Counted from the first letter of the stretch, positions 18,421-26,810 are shown. The stretch is DNA of 64,000 nucleotides from Bacillus sp. BA3 (GCA_002835675.1 PIZR01000001.1:298302-362301); one strand, 5' to 3'. Notes: generated from the sequence alone by a model not told the origin. Made by a program: numbers and translations.

Positions 18421-19593
18421 ATGAATTTTACCTTATCATCCGAATTAATCGAAATGAAAAATACAATCAGAGATTTTGTTGATAATACAGTGGATCCCCT
18501 TGCTGATCAGATTGAAAGGGACGATAGAATACCAGATCATATAATGAAAATGAGTAAGGAACTAGGATTATTTGGGCTTAGCATTCCAGAGGAGTATGGT
18601 GGTTTAGGAATTGATATGGTAGGAAAATGTGCGATTTACGAAGAAATTGGTCGTACATCAAATGGATATACAACTGTTATTGGTGCTCATACTGGTATTG
18701 GTTCAGTTGGGATTGTTGAGATGGGTAATGAAGATCAAAAAATAAAGTATTTACCAAGGATGGCAACTGGAGACCTTATTGGAGCATTCGCATTAACTGA
18801 ACCGAGTGCCGGTTCAAATGCCGTTGCCTTAAAGACAAAAGCAATCCGAAAAGGTGATAAATATATTCTTAATGGCTCTAAACATTATATCACGAACGGT
18901 CCTATTGCCGATGTATTTACGGTTATGGCTGTTACTGATCCTAATAAAGGAGCAAAAGGAATCACCTCCTTTATCGTTGAAAAAGATTGTAAAGGATTAG
19001 TGATCGGGAAAACTGAAGAAAAAATGGGACTAAGAGGCTCTCATTCTTCTGAAATCTTTTTTGAGGATTGTGAAGTTCCGGTAGAAAATGTACTTGGTGA
19101 AGAAGGACTAGGATATGTAAATGCTTTAAAAATTCTTGCGAATGGTCGTGCAGGTCTAGCGGCCCGAAACCTTGGCTCCTGTCAAAAGTTATACGAATTA
19201 TCTGTCAAGTATGCACATGAAAGAGAGCAGTTCGGCAAACCAATCTTTGATCAGCAAATTATTCAGCATTACTTAGCTGAAATAGCATTAGACGTTGAAA
19301 CATTAAGGTCTGTTACCTATAGAGTCGCTTGGATGGTTGATCAAAAAATGAACGTGATCAAAGAAGCAGCAATGGCAAAACTTCTTGGTTCCGAAATATA
19401 TAATCGAATCGCGGACAAGGCTGTACAAATTCATGGCGGTATTGGATACATTAAAGATTTTCCGATTGAAAGATATTATCGTGATGCACGCATCACAAAA
19501 ATCTATGAGGGAACTTCAGAAATTCAAAAGAATATTATTGCGGCTCAAATACACAGGGAATACTTAAAAACGGCACCATCCATTTATGCTTAA
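18421..19593 (+). CDS. Acyl-CoA dehydrogenase (canonical)
   Basis: 390 aa flavoprotein with all usual marks: SIPEEYGGLGID (~51-62), the FAD/substrate segment AFALTEPSAGSNA (~120-132), VHGGIGY-type segment IHGGIGYIKDFPIER (~337-351) and the catalytic Glu in IYEGTSEIQ (~361-369). It resembles short/branched-chain ACADs such as isovaleryl- or butyryl-CoA dehydrogenase. AAAGGAGTG precedes the ATG. Last intact gene of the block; the next sequence is broken. Confidence 0.94.
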   Translation: MNFTLSSELIEMKNTIRDFVDNTVDPLADQIERDDRIPDHIMKMSKELGLFGLSIPEEYGGLGIDMVGKCAIYEEIGRTSNGYTTVIGAHTGIGSVGIVEMGNEDQKIKYLPRMATGDLIGAFALTEPSAGSNAVALKTKAIRKGDKYILNGSKHYITNGPIADVFTVMAVTDPNKGAKGITSFIVEKDCKGLVIGKTEEKMGLRGSHSSEIFFEDCEVPVENVLGEEGLGYVNALKILANGRAGLAARNLGSCQKLYELSVKYAHEREQFGKPIFDQQIIQHYLAEIALDVETLRSVTYRVAWMVDQKMNVIKEAAMAKLLGSEIYNRIADKAVQIHGGIGYIKDFPIERYYRDARITKIYEGTSEIQKNIIAAQIHREYLKTAPSIYA

Positions 19594-19673
19594 TTAAGGC
19601 TTACTAAACAAAAAGTCTAATAGTTAACAGCGAAGGCGCTTGGAACTTTAAAATTGGGATATTGAGGAAAGAT

Positions 19674-20185
19674 ATGAATCAAAAAACTGTTATTATTACA
19701 GGCGGTGGCAGTGGTATTGGAAAAGCATGGCTAAAATTCGAATAAGAGGTAGCGTATGATGTTATTTTTGGCCGGAATGCTGAACGACTATATGAAATAA
19801 ATACCAGAGACGGTTACAATTGGAAAGATAAAGCCGATGCCGATGGAACCTATAAGGTAGCTATTCCCATACAAAATGCAAGTACCAGCATCTCAGTAAC
19901 AGCAAAAGATGCATCTGGAAAAATATCCGTTACAAAAGTTGCGCCAAACATGCCGACTATTAATCCAGTTGAATACTACACAACTAAAGGGAAAATAGAG
20001 AAGTATGCAAAAGTAACAGGGAAAATTGGAACAAAAATCTATTCAGCCAATGCTAATGCCTACGGAACATGAAATGTAAATATTTCTAAATCCAAAAGTT
20101 GGTACTAAAATCATTTTAAATGAAACAGACACAAAAGGTCGTGTGAGTGTCAAAAGATCTGTCACAGTATCAAAGAATTTTGATA
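19674..20185 (+). pseudogene. Chimeric debris: SDR 5' end joined to a secreted Ig-like domain fragment
   Basis: ATG 19674 follows GAGGAAAG and reads MNQKTVIITGGGSGIGKA, an SDR nucleotide-binding start, but hits a stop and a broken segment ending in GRNAERLYEI. From ~19800 a different reading begins, DADGTYKVAIPIQNAST followed by SVTAKDASGKIS, typical of repeated bacterial Ig-like domains of surface or secreted proteins; it also has a stop (near 20070). Neither part has the rest of its gene. The junction implies deletion or recombination between two unrelated genes. Confidence 0.6.
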
Positions 20186-20192
20186 AAAAAAG

Positions 20193-20226
20193 AGCAGAGG
20201 TAAATTTATAGACTCTGCTTTTTTTG
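20193..20226 (+). terminator. Intrinsic terminator
   Basis: Stem AGCAGAG / CTCTGCT with a 13-base spacer and a following TTTTTTTG tract. It sits just after the Ig-like fragment, so it is probably the terminator of the lost surface-protein gene. Confidence 0.65.
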
Positions 20227-20435
20227 TGTCAATGTAAGAGTTAAACTAAAACTCTTATAGAAGGGCATTAACTTCGAATTTCAGAAAATAACGCGGTTTC
20301 AGCTGGAAATAGTGTAGAACGAAAAGAAGCAGGATATGTTTTGTGAATCACATTTGAAAAAATATTCATGAAAAACGATCGCCCAAGAGGTGCTCGTTTT
20401 TTAGTAGATAGATTGATGAAGTTCTTATTTAAGTC

Positions 20436-20666
20436 ATGAATGCAAAAATTGACCTTTATAAAGAAATTGGAGGTAGTTTTGTAATAGCCTCCCCTCAACC
20501 GTCTGGGGTAGGATATTTTTTATTGGTAGCAGGCAATCCTAATAATCCGGCAGTCGGATTAACAATCGATGGTCCATCTTTTACCTTCCAGGGCAATCGT
20601 GTGTATTCTACTCGTTTTACTTCTCCTTCTTCTCCCCACCAGTTCGGAGTGTTTTTAAAATTATAG
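20436..20666 (+). CDS. Unrecognised 76-residue open frame, possibly a gene fragment
   Basis: Reads from ATG 20436 with no convincing ribosome site. The composition is protein-like: GVGYFLLVAGNPNNPAVGL, then TIDGPSFTFQGNRVYST, rich in Gly, Pro and Asn. I do not recognise a family. It lies among debris (surface-protein Ig fragment before, another fragment after), so it may be part of an eroded spore-surface or secreted protein. Confidence 0.25.
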   Translation: MNAKIDLYKEIGGSFVIASPQPSGVGYFLLVAGNPNNPAVGLTIDGPSFTFQGNRVYSTRFTSPSSPHQFGVFLKL

Positions 20667-21195
20667 TTTCATTTGAGTTGACAAATTACCTGATTCAACC
20701 TATTTATTCTTCTAATCCCTCCGGTTTTTACAATCCAGAAGGATACAATTTATTATCGATATCTAGGGTGCGCAAGCTAGCTGTTTAGAATCTCCACCAA
20801 TAGCCAATCAATCATTTATGTAAATAAAGCTGGTAATGATGTTACTGCTGACTATAGTGAAAAAATCCATTAATCCTTAAGCGACGGAACCCCCTGTCTT
20901 AGTATTTTTTATACTCAATTTAAAATTTAATACTATTGAATTTCACTTTCTCACCTATTGCCTAATTAATGAAGATGCTGATATGATCCATTTTTTCGAT
21001 AGGCAGGACCTTTAAAATCCATTCATTTTAAATGGGAAAATGGTAAAGTTAGAGGGGATTGAAGATTTCTTTAGAATACTGACCCTCTCCAAGCGGTTGT
21101 AGCTGCCGAATGGAAGGAGGGAAATTAAAAAATTAATATATGATATAAGACTTAGAAGGAAATTCACAAAAAGTATTTGCAGAGGAGTAGCGCAT
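20667..21195. other. Non-coding stretch with a short coding remnant
   Basis: No intact gene. A frame ending at TAA ~20872 reads SIIYVNKAGNDVTADYSEK, which is protein-like but has no start. Between it and the MerR gene there is a possible operator dyad, AGAGGG (21051) and CCCTCT (21083). Confidence 0.35.
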
Positions 21196-22023
21196 ATGGA
21201 CAATTACTTATCAATCAGTGAAATGGCTTCCATTCACAGTATCTCAAGGCAAACACTCATTTATTACGATAAGATCGGTTTATTTAAACCGGTACATATA
21301 GATGAACATGGTTATCGATATTATAGTGCCATTCAGATTCCGTTTCTAAGGGAAATTTGCTTTTTGAAGTCGATTGGCATAAAACTGAATGATATTAAGG
21401 ACCATATAGGAAATCGGAATTTAACCACTGCCATGTCACTTTTGGAATTTCATCAAGAATTCATTGATAAAGAAATAAATGCCTTGATGAATACCCGTAC
21501 ATTTATTCAACAGAGATTAATGAAATATTCAGAAGCCAAAAATATTAAAAGTGAATTGGATAAACCTATTATAGAAGAATTTCCTGAAAGGCATGTCTTA
21601 TTTATACCATTTGAAAATGATTTGTGCCGTGAAGAATTACATTTAACGCTTATGAAAGCTTGGAATGTATTAAGTAAACATGAAATGCTTCCGTCTGAGG
21701 GATTTGGCACGGTTATTTTAAAGGATAAACTTGGAATGGATGATGTTTTCGAGGGTGCGGGAATATATACTGCATTACCTTTTATAGATCCTGATATGGA
21801 TAACATGATGACGTTGCCTGCTGGGCAATATGCATGTGTATATAAATATGGAATGCCATATAACATTGAGTTTTTAAATGAATTGGTTCAATGGATCAGT
21901 GAAAATCACTATAGAATTATTGGGGACGTTGTGGACGCTTGCTTATTGGATACGACCTTTTACGAGAATGATAGTAGTGTTGATTTTTGTCAGCTGCAAA
22001 TCCCTGTAGAGAAAATTACTTGA
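21196..22023 (+). CDS. MerR-family transcriptional regulator with effector domain
   Basis: 275 aa. The winged-helix N-terminus includes LSISEMASIHSISRQTLIYY (1-25 region), DKIGLFKP and GYRYYSAIQIPFLREI, typical of MerR activators, then a coiled-coil dimerisation helix (~80-120) and a C-terminal ~150-residue domain like the GyrI/BltR-type small-molecule pocket. GAGGAG precedes the ATG. It lies 128 bp upstream of the decarboxylase operon, whose promoter has the 19-bp spacer MerR proteins act on, so it is the likely regulator of the aromatic island. Effector unknown. Confidence 0.88.
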   Translation: MDNYLSISEMASIHSISRQTLIYYDKIGLFKPVHIDEHGYRYYSAIQIPFLREICFLKSIGIKLNDIKDHIGNRNLTTAMSLLEFHQEFIDKEINALMNTRTFIQQRLMKYSEAKNIKSELDKPIIEEFPERHVLFIPFENDLCREELHLTLMKAWNVLSKHEMLPSEGFGTVILKDKLGMDDVFEGAGIYTALPFIDPDMDNMMTLPAGQYACVYKYGMPYNIEFLNELVQWISENHYRIIGDVVDACLLDTTFYENDSSVDFCQLQIPVEKIT

Positions 22024-22038
22024 ATTTTCAAATATCCA

Positions 22039-22069
22039 TTGACTGTATAGTAGAAATACACTTTAGAAT
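22039..22069 (+). promoter_or_regulatory. MerR-type promoter with 19-bp spacer
   Basis: TTGACT (22039-22044) and TAGAAT (22064-22069) are 19 bp apart, the overlong spacing typical of MerR-activated promoters. The spacer holds the dyad GTAT-N7-ATAC. It drives the ubiD gene starting at 22152. Confidence 0.6.
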
Positions 22070-22151
22070 ATCAATTGTAACCGATAACATATAGGTTATT
22101 TAATGTGACTATACATAGGATACTGATCTTAAAGTGACAGGGGGATTTATT

Positions 22152-23639
22152 ATGTCTGAAAAAATGAATAAAGTGACAGATTTACGTTCTGCGCTGGAAC
22201 TACTGAAGTCGATTCCAGGACAATTGATTGAAACGGATGAACCAGTCAATCCTCATGCTGAATTATCTGGCGTGTATCGTCATGTCGGTGCTGGCGGGAC
22301 AGTGATGCGTCCAACAAAAATCGGGCCTGCCATGGTTTTCAATCATGTTTTGGGTCATGAAGATTCAAGCGTGGTAATCGGACTTTTAGCCAGCCGGGAA
22401 AGAGTCGGCCACATGCTGGATACAAAACCCGAGCGTCTCGGGTTCCTTTTAAATGAAGCTGTAAAAAACCCAATAGATCCAATCACCATTTCGAATGATA
22501 AAGCGAAAGCTCAAGAAGTGGTTCACTATGCAGAAGATCCCGGTTTCGATATTAGAAAATTAATACCTGCGCCTACGAATACAGAGGAAGATGCAGGTCC
22601 GTATATCACCATAGGAATGTGCTATGCCTCTGATTCAGAAACCGGTGAATCTGATATAACGATACACCGATTATGTTTACAAAGTAAAGATGAGATGTCC
22701 ATGTATTTTGTTCCTGGCCGTCATTTAGAAGTTTTTCGTGAAAAGGCTGAAAAAGCAGGAAAACCGTTACCAATTTCCATTAGTATCGGTGTTGACCCTG
22801 CAATTGAAGTCGCTGCTTGTTTTGAAGCACCTACGACTCCCCTTGGCTTTAATGAGCTGAGTGTTGCAGGGGCGATCAGGAAAGAAGCGGTAGAATTGGT
22901 CCAATGCTTGACAATTGATGAAAAAGCTATCGCGAATGCTGAATATGTAATAGAAGGGGAATTGGTTCCCGGAGTGCGCGTTCGGGAAGATCAAAACACC
23001 AATACTGGAAAAGCAATGCCGGAATTCCCTGGTTATACTGGTTCAGCTGTTGCGGATCTGCCTCTAATCAAAGTGAAAGCCGTAACGCACCGAGTCAATC
23101 CAATCATGCAAACAGTTATTGGTCCAAGTGAGGAGCATGTTAATATGGCTGGCATCCCAACTGAAGCAAGCATTCTGCAAATGGTGGAAAAGTCCATGCC
23201 AGGCAAATTATTGAATGTTTATGCCCATACTTCAGGAGGAGGTAAATACATGGCTGTTCTTCAATTCAAGAAAAGTCAGCCAAGTGATGAAGGGCGCCAA
23301 AGACAAGCTGCACTATTGGCATTCTCTGCCTTTTCTGAACTTAAGCATGTATTCATCGTGGATGAAGATGTGGATCCCTTCGATAGCAATGATGTTTTAT
23401 GGGCGTTAAATACTCGTTACCAAGGTGATGTTGATACGGTTTTCATTCCTGGAGTGCGCTGTCACCCGTTAGATCCTACACAAGATCCCGCATACAGCCC
23501 TACCATTCAGGAAAAGGGTATTTCCTGTAAAACCATTTTTGACTGCACAGTACCATTTCATTTAAAAGATGAATTTAAAAGGTCCGAATTTAAAGAGGTG
23601 GATCCAAGTCGATTCATTCCTGGATTTTCCAATACGTAA
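22152..23639 (+). CDS. UbiD-family decarboxylase, AroY-like (protocatechuate/gallate decarboxylase)
   Basis: 495 aa; ATG 22152 follows CAGGGGGAT, and the upstream in-frame GTG overlaps that site. UbiD enzymes use prenylated FMN made by UbiX, whose gene follows. Segments GVYRHVGAGGTVMRPTKIGP (~36-55), CFEAPTTPLGFNEL, EGELVPGVRVRE (catalytic Glu/Arg region) and AHTSGGGKYM strongly resemble my memory of Klebsiella/Enterobacter AroY, which turns protocatechuate into catechol and gallate into pyrogallol. Length also fits AroY rather than the shorter BsdC. A catechol dioxygenase downstream supports catechol as product. Substrate assignment is inference from similarity and context. Confidence 0.9.
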   Translation: MSEKMNKVTDLRSALELLKSIPGQLIETDEPVNPHAELSGVYRHVGAGGTVMRPTKIGPAMVFNHVLGHEDSSVVIGLLASRERVGHMLDTKPERLGFLLNEAVKNPIDPITISNDKAKAQEVVHYAEDPGFDIRKLIPAPTNTEEDAGPYITIGMCYASDSETGESDITIHRLCLQSKDEMSMYFVPGRHLEVFREKAEKAGKPLPISISIGVDPAIEVAACFEAPTTPLGFNELSVAGAIRKEAVELVQCLTIDEKAIANAEYVIEGELVPGVRVREDQNTNTGKAMPEFPGYTGSAVADLPLIKVKAVTHRVNPIMQTVIGPSEEHVNMAGIPTEASILQMVEKSMPGKLLNVYAHTSGGGKYMAVLQFKKSQPSDEGRQRQAALLAFSAFSELKHVFIVDEDVDPFDSNDVLWALNTRYQGDVDTVFIPGVRCHPLDPTQDPAYSPTIQEKGISCKTIFDCTVPFHLKDEFKRSEFKEVDPSRFIPGFSNT

Positions 23640-23686
23640 GTTTCCATAAAGCTTCGATTCGATGACTAATGTAAGGAGGGGAATTA

Positions 23687-24262
23687 ATGAAAATCATTGT
23701 TGGAATAACAGGAGCGACTGGAGCCATTTTCGGAATTAGGATTCTTCAGATGCTTAAAAGCAGTGAAGTGGAGACCCATTTAATCATGTCCCCGTGGGCA
23801 CATGCCACCATTCAACATGAAACATCATATTCTGTTAAAGAAGTGGAGGGATTAGCTGATCATTCCTATTCTTACAAAGATCAAGCAGCAAGAATTTCAA
23901 GTGGATCGTACCGGGTTGATGGCATGATCGTAGCACCTTGCAGTATGAAAACACTAGCTTCCATTCGCATGGGGCTAGCGGATAATTTATTAACGCGATC
24001 TGCTGACGTCATGTTGAAAGAAAGAAAAAAATTATTACTAATGACTAGAGAAACCCCTCTGAATACGATTCATTTGGAGAATATGACGGCGCTTTCCAAA
24101 ATGGGGACCATTATATTCCCTCCGATGCCAGCCTTTTATAATCATCCTGAGAATGTTAACGATATCATTGATCATCTGGCTTATCGTGCGTTAGATCAAT
24201 TTGAAATCGATACTCTCGGTGCGAAACGGTGGGACGGAATGAAATATCGCACCAAAATATAA
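23687..24262 (+). CDS. ubiX: UbiX-family flavin prenyltransferase
   Basis: 191 aa; attaches a dimethylallyl group to FMN to make prenyl-FMN for the neighbouring UbiD enzyme. The N-terminus IIVGITGATGAIFGIRIL is the FMN-binding start, SPWAHATI and the SSGSYRVDGMIVAPCSMKTL stretch (~66-86) are family hallmarks, and LLMTRETPLNTIHLENM is the conserved active-site arm. AAGGAGGGG precedes the ATG. It is 47 bp after ubiD, as in bsd/aroY-type operons. Confidence 0.95.
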   Translation: MKIIVGITGATGAIFGIRILQMLKSSEVETHLIMSPWAHATIQHETSYSVKEVEGLADHSYSYKDQAARISSGSYRVDGMIVAPCSMKTLASIRMGLADNLLTRSADVMLKERKKLLLMTRETPLNTIHLENMTALSKMGTIIFPPMPAFYNHPENVNDIIDHLAYRALDQFEIDTLGAKRWDGMKYRTKI

Positions 24263-24297
24263 CAGATTACTAAGGAATTAAAGAAAAAGGTGAAAAA

Positions 24298-24759
24298 ATG
24301 AATGGGATGGAAATGCCAGAAGAGATATTCGACTTGTTAAATGGTAAAGAACTTGTCGACAAGCAGCATGAAGCCATGATGCTGTTAACGATAAGTGAAG
24401 AAGGATGGCCGCATACTGCAATGATTAGCGTAGGTGAGATCGTAGCGGTAAGCCGGAAGGAATTAAGGATTGGCCTATGGCCGGATACTTCGACTACAGC
24501 CAATGTCATTCGTACCCATAAAGCTACACTGGTTTTGTTTTGGAAAGGTAAAGCACAATATATTCGCCTTACATTAGAGAGATTAAAAGAGCTGCCATAT
24601 GTCCAATATAAAAGAGTAAGATTCCACGCCCAAATAGTAGAGGCACGGGAGGATATGGCTAAGTATGCTGAAATACGCTCTGGAATTAAAATCGACTTGA
24701 AAAACCCTAAAGAAGTTGTTGAACGTTGGAGTGAGACCATAGGGGATCTCCTTCAATAA
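24298..24759 (+). CDS. Pyridoxamine-5'-phosphate-oxidase-like (FMN split-barrel) protein
   Basis: 153 aa. The segment EAMMLLTISEEGWPHTAMIS (~23-42) followed by strands and NVIRTHKATLVLFW is the flavin-reductase/PNPOx-like split-barrel pattern. It is the third gene of the ubiD-ubiX group (35 bp after ubiX), where other operons carry small accessory proteins. A role in flavin handling or reduction for prenyl-FMN is possible but not shown by the sequence. Confidence 0.78.
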   Translation: MNGMEMPEEIFDLLNGKELVDKQHEAMMLLTISEEGWPHTAMISVGEIVAVSRKELRIGLWPDTSTTANVIRTHKATLVLFWKGKAQYIRLTLERLKELPYVQYKRVRFHAQIVEAREDMAKYAEIRSGIKIDLKNPKEVVERWSETIGDLLQ

Positions 24760-24831
24760 AATTCCCAGGTACCGACTTTAAGTTACTGAGTAATTGAAAT
24801 TATCAAATAATAATTGTAAAAATCCGAACTT

Positions 24832-24855
24832 CATGTAAAATGGAATCATTACATG
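24832..24855. promoter_or_regulatory. Inverted repeat upstream of the first leader
   Basis: CATGTAA (24832-24838) and TTACATG (24849-24855) form a perfect 7-bp dyad with a 10-bp spacer, about 13 bp before leader element A. It may be a repressor or activator site; no equivalent is seen before leader B. Confidence 0.3.
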
Positions 24856-24865
24856 TATTTATAAC

Positions 24866-24982
24866 TTGCCTATTCATTAACCATTAAAAAAAGCCCTTTT
24901 TTAATGAAAATTAATGAACTGACTGGCTATCTTAATTTCTCGATCAAGTTACCTTGATGGTGAAGTTAAGATAGCCTTTTTT
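24866..24982 (+). promoter_or_regulatory. Structured leader/attenuator, copy A
   Basis: Begins TTGCCTATTCATTAA. Hairpin I has a two-part stem: outer TTCATTAA/TTAATGAA (24873-24880, 24911-24918) and inner CATTAAAAAA/TTTTTTAATG (24882-24891, 24897-24906). After six bases, hairpin II is an intrinsic terminator, GGCTATCTTAA/TTAAGATAGCC (24925-24935, 24966-24976) plus T6. It ends 54 bp before the alpha/beta hydrolase start. Copy B at 25951 has the same layout with compensatory changes in every stem. It does not match a riboswitch class I know. Confidence 0.65.
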
Positions 24983-25035
24983 ATTAAATATGCTGGCTGG
25001 TTTATGTTAATAATCATGAAATGGGGAATGTCACT

Positions 25036-25869
25036 ATGGAAATGTATGTAAAGGAATTGGGGAACAAAAGAATTCAAATTGCAGATTATCCTGGAGAGAA
25101 AGGGCCAATCATCGCCATACATGGTTTAACGGGTAATCATAAGCAAATGCATTATTATGCAGAAATGTTAAAAGGCGAGTACAGAGTCATCTCGATTGAC
25201 TTAAGAGGGAGGGGAAATAGTTCGAGGGCAGATGTACAGTCTTCTCTTTTTAAACATGCAGAAGATGTAATTGAGTTAATTCAAGAATTAAAGGTTGAAA
25301 ATCCGATTTTGATAGGGTATTCAATGGGAGCCTTCATCTCAAGCGTTGTAGCCAGCAAATTAACCTCGGTACAGGCCTTGATATTATTGGATGGTGCGGC
25401 CATTTCCTCTCAACAACAAAGGGACATCGTACAACCATCACTAGGCCGATTAAGTAAAGAATATGAATCTCAGGAAAGTTATATTGCTGAAATTAAGGCA
25501 ATCTATAGCCGTTTGGGTATCAAATGGACGGATCACCTGCAAAGTGTGGCGGAGTATGAGGTTCATGAAGTGGATGGTCACTGGGAGAATAAATCATCAG
25601 AAGATAGCATTCTTAGGGATTTTGATAGTTTTTATTCTTTTGTCCCTAAAGAGATTTGTAGACAAATTTCCTGTAAAACGTTATTGGTGTATGCCAGTGG
25701 GAAAATAGGGGAATTTCCTCCATTATTTTATGAAGAAGCCTATGCTGATACGAAGAAATATACGCCTGATATCGAAATGATCGTTTCTACATGTAATCAC
25801 TATACAATGGTGTTTGAAAATAGAGTGGAGATTAACGAAGGAATAAAATCTTTTTTAAAACGAATTTGA
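25036..25869 (+). CDS. Alpha/beta hydrolase, candidate 3-oxoadipate enol-lactonase
   Basis: 277 aa from ATG 25036 (GGGGA 8 bp upstream); an in-frame ATG at 25021 lacks a site. The oxyanion turn IHGLTGNHKQM (~23-33), nucleophile elbow GYSMGAF (Ser ~95) and the terminal CNHYTMVFEN histidine form the hydrolase triad pattern. In ortho-cleavage pathways a PcaD/CatD enzyme of this fold opens the enol-lactone to beta-ketoadipate, and no other such gene is in the island. The assignment rests on context; other esters or lactones are possible. It stands behind leader element A. Confidence 0.82.
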   Translation: MEMYVKELGNKRIQIADYPGEKGPIIAIHGLTGNHKQMHYYAEMLKGEYRVISIDLRGRGNSSRADVQSSLFKHAEDVIELIQELKVENPILIGYSMGAFISSVVASKLTSVQALILLDGAAISSQQQRDIVQPSLGRLSKEYESQESYIAEIKAIYSRLGIKWTDHLQSVAEYEVHEVDGHWENKSSEDSILRDFDSFYSFVPKEICRQISCKTLLVYASGKIGEFPPLFYEEAYADTKKYTPDIEMIVSTCNHYTMVFENRVEINEGIKSFLKRI

Positions 25870-25897
25870 TTTTTTGCAGTTATTTTTAAAAAAGATA

Positions 25898-25925
25898 TTG
25901 AAATTAACAGAAAATAGTGTAATAT
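25898..25925 (+). promoter_or_regulatory. Candidate sigma-A promoter before leader B
   Basis: TTGAAA (25898) and TAATAT (25920) are 16 bp apart. It lies 25 bp before leader element B, so the leader would form at the start of the transcript of the cyclase-family gene. Confidence 0.4.
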
Positions 25926-25950
25926 TAAGAATATATAAAAAACTTAATTA

Positions 25951-26066
25951 TTGCCTATTCATTAGCTATTAAAAAATAACCTTTTTTAATAACAACTAGT
26001 GAACAACTGGCTACCTTAAACACCTGCTGTCATTTATTGATAGTAATGTTTAGGGTAGCCATTTTT
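25951..26066 (+). promoter_or_regulatory. Structured leader/attenuator, copy B
   Basis: Begins TTGCCTATTCATTAG. Hairpin I: outer TTCATTAG/CTAGTGAA (25958-25965, 25996-26003) and inner TATTAAAAAA/TTTTTTAATA (25967-25976, 25982-25991). Hairpin II: terminator GGCTACCTTAAAC/GTTTAGGGTAGCC (26009-26021, 26048-26060) with one U-G pair, then ATTTTTG. It ends 44 bp before the cyclase-family gene. Against copy A the stem pairs change together (C-G to T-A, A-T to G-C, T-A to C-G), which argues for selection on RNA structure. Confidence 0.65.
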
Positions 26067-26076
26067 GTCGTGATAA

Positions 26077-26090
26077 TGTAAACGCTTAAT
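26077..26090 (+). promoter_or_regulatory. Weak cre-like site
   Basis: TGTAAACGCTTAAT matches the CcpA consensus TGWAANCGNTNWCA at all but the last two positions and lies 20 bp before the cyclase-family start, downstream of the leader terminator. It could act as a roadblock site. Confidence 0.3.
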
Positions 26091-26109
26091 GAATTTGGGG
26101 GTTTTATGG

Positions 26110-26796
26110 TTGAAAATCATTGATTTAACATTGGAACTTTACGATGGTCTAGTTACAAATAATGATTTACCTGCAATAGGCATTAAAGATGAACCTCTTG
26201 AACAAAAGGGGAAATCTGATTCACTTCCTAGAGGATACCGTTCCAAGTTGATTTCTTTTTCTGACCATAGTGGGACTCATGTCGATGTGCCTTCACATTA
26301 CTTTGAAAACGGGGAGTCGGTTGAAAACATCAATCTGAAGAATATGTTTGGTGATGCCCTCATACTGGATGTAAGCATGTTAAAAGCGACACATGAACCG
26401 GTTACGAAAGCTTTACTTGAAGAGGCGGAACGCAGGCAGGGGGTGTATGTAGAAAAAAACGATATCGTCCTCATCAGGACATGGGGGAAATCATGGGGGG
26501 AAGAAGGCTTTTTTGAAGCGCAGGCCTTAGATGATAGTGTGGCCCAATGGTTTATTGAAAAGCAAATACATATTGTCGGTTTGGATTTGCCCAATGCCGA
26601 TTTGAACCAGGACTCAGAAAGCGGAATTCATCAAAAATTACTGAACCATGATATATATATCGTTGAAAATCTAGTGAATCTTGAAAAATTACCTAAGCAT
26701 TCTCGCTTTCTTTTTTTCGGGATCCCCTTAAAACTAAAAAATGCAACAGCCTCACCTATAAGGGCACTATCGATACTTGATTCACAATTAATATAA
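26110..26796 (+). CDS. Cyclase-family (kynurenine-formamidase-like) metal hydrolase
   Basis: 228 aa from TTG 26110, which gives the usual start MKIIDLTLELYDG and follows GGGGG by ~8 bp. The metal-binding motif SDHSGTHVDVPSHYF (~52-66, HxGTHxDxPxH) is complete, and the later segment GLDLPNADL fits the family. Members hydrolyse amides, lactones or cyclic compounds. Inside a catechol island it may work on a lactone or on an aromatic precursor; the exact step is not visible. It has its own leader element and a 14-bp gap to the next gene. Confidence 0.85.
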   Translation: MKIIDLTLELYDGLVTNNDLPAIGIKDEPLEQKGKSDSLPRGYRSKLISFSDHSGTHVDVPSHYFENGESVENINLKNMFGDALILDVSMLKATHEPVTKALLEEAERRQGVYVEKNDIVLIRTWGKSWGEEGFFEAQALDDSVAQWFIEKQIHIVGLDLPNADLNQDSESGIHQKLLNHDIYIVENLVNLEKLPKHSRFLFFGIPLKLKNATASPIRALSILDSQLI

Positions 26797-26810
26797 AGAG
26801 GTGCAGACGA

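Noticed and set aside
21507..21866. 119-codon minus-strand frame within the MerR gene
   Set aside because: Opposite-strand shadow of a gene with clear MerR motifs; no ribosome site.
24866..26066. Reading the two leader copies as ends of a small transposon
   Set aside because: No target-site duplication or transposase, both copies face the same way before a gene, and their differences preserve base pairing.
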